Shown piece by piece: positions 30,162-31,310 of a DNA stretch of 31,310 bases. The first letter of the stretch is position 1, and each line of letters begins with the position of its first letter. The notes beneath the pieces are model-generated. The model was given only the letters and a program-made list of their open reading frames with translations. It was not told where the DNA came from and ran no database searches. The translations under genes and the position numbers were made by a program. Source of the DNA: an uncultured Collinsella sp. (GTDB lineage Bacteria > Actinomycetota > Coriobacteriia > Coriobacteriales > Coriobacteriaceae); assembly GCA_900757505.1 (NCBI GenBank), contig CAAEOE010000011.1, positions 1 through 31,310 of the forward strand, in the 5' to 3' direction.

Positions 30162-30208
30162 CCTAGCGGTCAACTAGGGTATTGTAGTTGACCTAGGCGT
30201 GGTGCCAA
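30162..30208 (-). promoter_or_regulatory. Promoter and palindromic operator of the metal transporter
   Basis: On the minus strand TTGGCA (30208-30203), a 16-nt spacer and TACAAT (30186-30181) make a good promoter. GGTCAACTA (30168-30176) and TAGTTGACC (30185-30193) form a perfect 9-bp inverted repeat with 8-nt spacing, flanked by CCTAG/CTAGG, which covers the -10 and spacer. A dimeric repressor such as a DtxR/MntR-type regulator could bind it. No yybP-ykoY riboswitch is evident in the short leader. Confidence 0.6.
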
Positions 30209-30289
30209 TAGTTGCCCATGGTAAACTATCATCTCGCCATAACTCAATGCCACCGAGCCGCGCGACGCGGCCCGTCCAAGGAGCAGTCT

Positions 30290-31258
30290 ATGAACGTTTT
30301 GCAAGCACTCGAATACGAGCGCCAGCCGTTTATCCCCATGTTTATCTATGGCGATCACGGCGCCATGGAGTCCGAGCGCCAGAAGGGCGAAGAGGCCCTT
30401 AAGGTGCTCGAGACCGAGTACTTTACCGCCGAGGGCGACCCCGGCTTCGACTTTGCCACCGTGCGCGACCTGGCCGACCGCAACCGCGACCTTTGCGACC
30501 AGATTGGCGAGGCACGCCTGCGCAACGTGACGCCCGCGACGCTTTCGCGCGGCCTGTCCGATGCCGACACCTGCGCCGCCATCGGCAAGATGCAAAAGCG
30601 CACCGCCGCGTCCGTCATGCGCGAGATCCGCGGCGACCGCGACGCGCTCGGCGTGGCGTACGCCCGCAAGCCTATCCAGGGCACGGTGCTCGGCATCGAC
30701 ATCGAGACCACCGGCCGTGCACCCGAGCGCGGCTACATCATCAACGTCGGCTGGGAGATCATGGATCTCACCAGCGACGCCGTGCCGCATGACGCCGAGG
30801 CACACTACTGCGGCCTGCCCGATATCTACCGCGGCGAGGATGTGCCGCTGTCGAATATCCACCACATCACCTGGGACGACATCGACGGCAAAACGCCCTT
30901 CCGCGAGAACAAAGAGCTGCAAAAGCAGCTGCTCAAGCTTATGAAGAAGTACCCATACATGGCACACAACGCCGCCTTTGAGGACAGCTGGTTCAAGATC
31001 CACCTGGACGGCTACGCCGAGGCACGCCGCGCGGGTAAGATTATCGTCATCGACTCGCGCCAGATCTGCCGCAGCTTGGACGCCGACGTGCGCTCGCTCC
31101 CCCGCGAGTCCGCGCCCGCCGCGCTCGAGAACTGGGCGCGCCGCCGTGGCACCCTCGCCGCCGACGCCAACGAGCAGCACCTGGGCCTCGACGACACCGA
31201 CCTCATGCTCCGCACGGTGCAGGCCGAGTTCAACCTCAAGAACCTGTTTGCCAAGTAG
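30290..31258 (+). CDS. DnaQ-like DEDD 3'-5' exonuclease domain protein
   Basis: The 322-residue protein has an unknown N-terminal ~130 residues and then an exonuclease fold: D-I-E-T-T-G (137-142, Exo I), H-N-A-A-F-E-D (226-232, Exo II) and H297-x4-D302 followed by T-D-L-M (Exo III). These acidic residues bind two metal ions and remove nucleotides from 3' ends. It could act in DNA repair or RNA turnover; it lacks polymerase domains, so it is not PolC. The ATG at 30290 is chosen for AAGGAG 7 nt upstream; the upstream ATG at 30218 gives a non-conserved extension. It is divergent from the metal transporter. Confidence 0.88.
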   Translation: MNVLQALEYERQPFIPMFIYGDHGAMESERQKGEEALKVLETEYFTAEGDPGFDFATVRDLADRNRDLCDQIGEARLRNVTPATLSRGLSDADTCAAIGKMQKRTAASVMREIRGDRDALGVAYARKPIQGTVLGIDIETTGRAPERGYIINVGWEIMDLTSDAVPHDAEAHYCGLPDIYRGEDVPLSNIHHITWDDIDGKTPFRENKELQKQLLKLMKKYPYMAHNAAFEDSWFKIHLDGYAEARRAGKIIVIDSRQICRSLDADVRSLPRESAPAALENWARRRGTLAADANEQHLGLDDTDLMLRTVQAEFNLKNLFAK

Positions 31259-31280
31259 AAACGCCTGCGACAAGCATGGC

Positions 31281-31307
31281 CCCGCTCACGAGCGGCCCCG
31301 CAGCGGG
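31281..31307 (+). terminator. Probable terminator hairpin cut by the window end
   Basis: CCCGCT (31281-31286) and AGCGGG (31302-31307) pair, with a competing inner CCGCT/AGCGG. It lies 23 nt after the exonuclease stop. The downstream T-tract, if any, is outside the window. Confidence 0.35.
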
Positions 31308-31310
31308 AAA

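Overview
The window looks like a chromosomal segment of a high-GC anaerobic gut actinobacterium of the Coriobacteriia, most likely Collinsella or a close relative. This is inferred from GC-rich codon use, ATG/GTG starts with AAGGAG-type ribosome sites and gene content; no rRNA or marker gene confirms it. Ordinary chromosomal genes flank a large defence island. The left flank holds a calcineurin-like phosphoesterase (minus) and a CPA1/NhaP2-type cation/proton antiporter (plus). The right flank holds a possible Phd antitoxin remnant, serC-serA, an M20 peptidase, a degenerate DUF1015 protein, two tandem histidine phosphatases, a nitroreductase, an HdeD-like membrane protein, a YaiI/YqxD protein, a His-rich metal transporter and a DnaQ-like exonuclease.

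The island runs from about 2.8 to 20.8 kb. Its core is a type 1 BREX phage-defence operon on the minus strand in canonical order: brxA, brxB, brxC, pglX, pglZ, brxL. Its main peculiarity is that pglX is split. An 836-aa ORF carries the methyltransferase motifs and target-recognition region. A separate 322-aa ORF carries the conserved PglX C-terminal domain. Between them lies a 221-aa gene with an R-N-x-x-x-H motif typical of HEPN ribonucleases, whose GTG directly abuts the pglX stop codon. This gene and the 3' quarter of the pglX N-terminal ORF are visibly lower in GC than the surrounding BREX genes, which suggests that a specificity-plus-HEPN cassette was imported by recombination. The operon head carries a G10 homopolymer abutting the brxA GTG start. 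An upstream ATG frame would join brxA if the tract were nine G long, so this is a candidate phase-variation switch. Downstream of brxL are an unknown coiled-coil gene with a decayed 3' end and a small acidic ORF.

To the left of BREX, a DUF3800 gene is preceded by three copies of a small RNA-like element. Each has a TATAAA -10 box, exactly 35 nt, then a GC-rich terminator hairpin. Two copies point toward the gene and one points away. The last copy ends just before the DUF3800 ribosome site and contains nine bases perfectly complementary to it. This resembles the structured RNAs reported near DUF3800 genes and suggests RNA-based control of a possibly nuclease-like protein.

The flanking genes work in amino-acid metabolism (serine synthesis), ion and metal homeostasis, phosphate-ester hydrolysis and flavin redox chemistry. 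Two probable metal-responsive operators are visible: a DtxR/IdeR-like 19-mer upstream of the nitroreductase, and a 9-bp inverted repeat over the promoter of the metal transporter. No tRNA, rRNA, CRISPR array or complete insertion sequence was seen.
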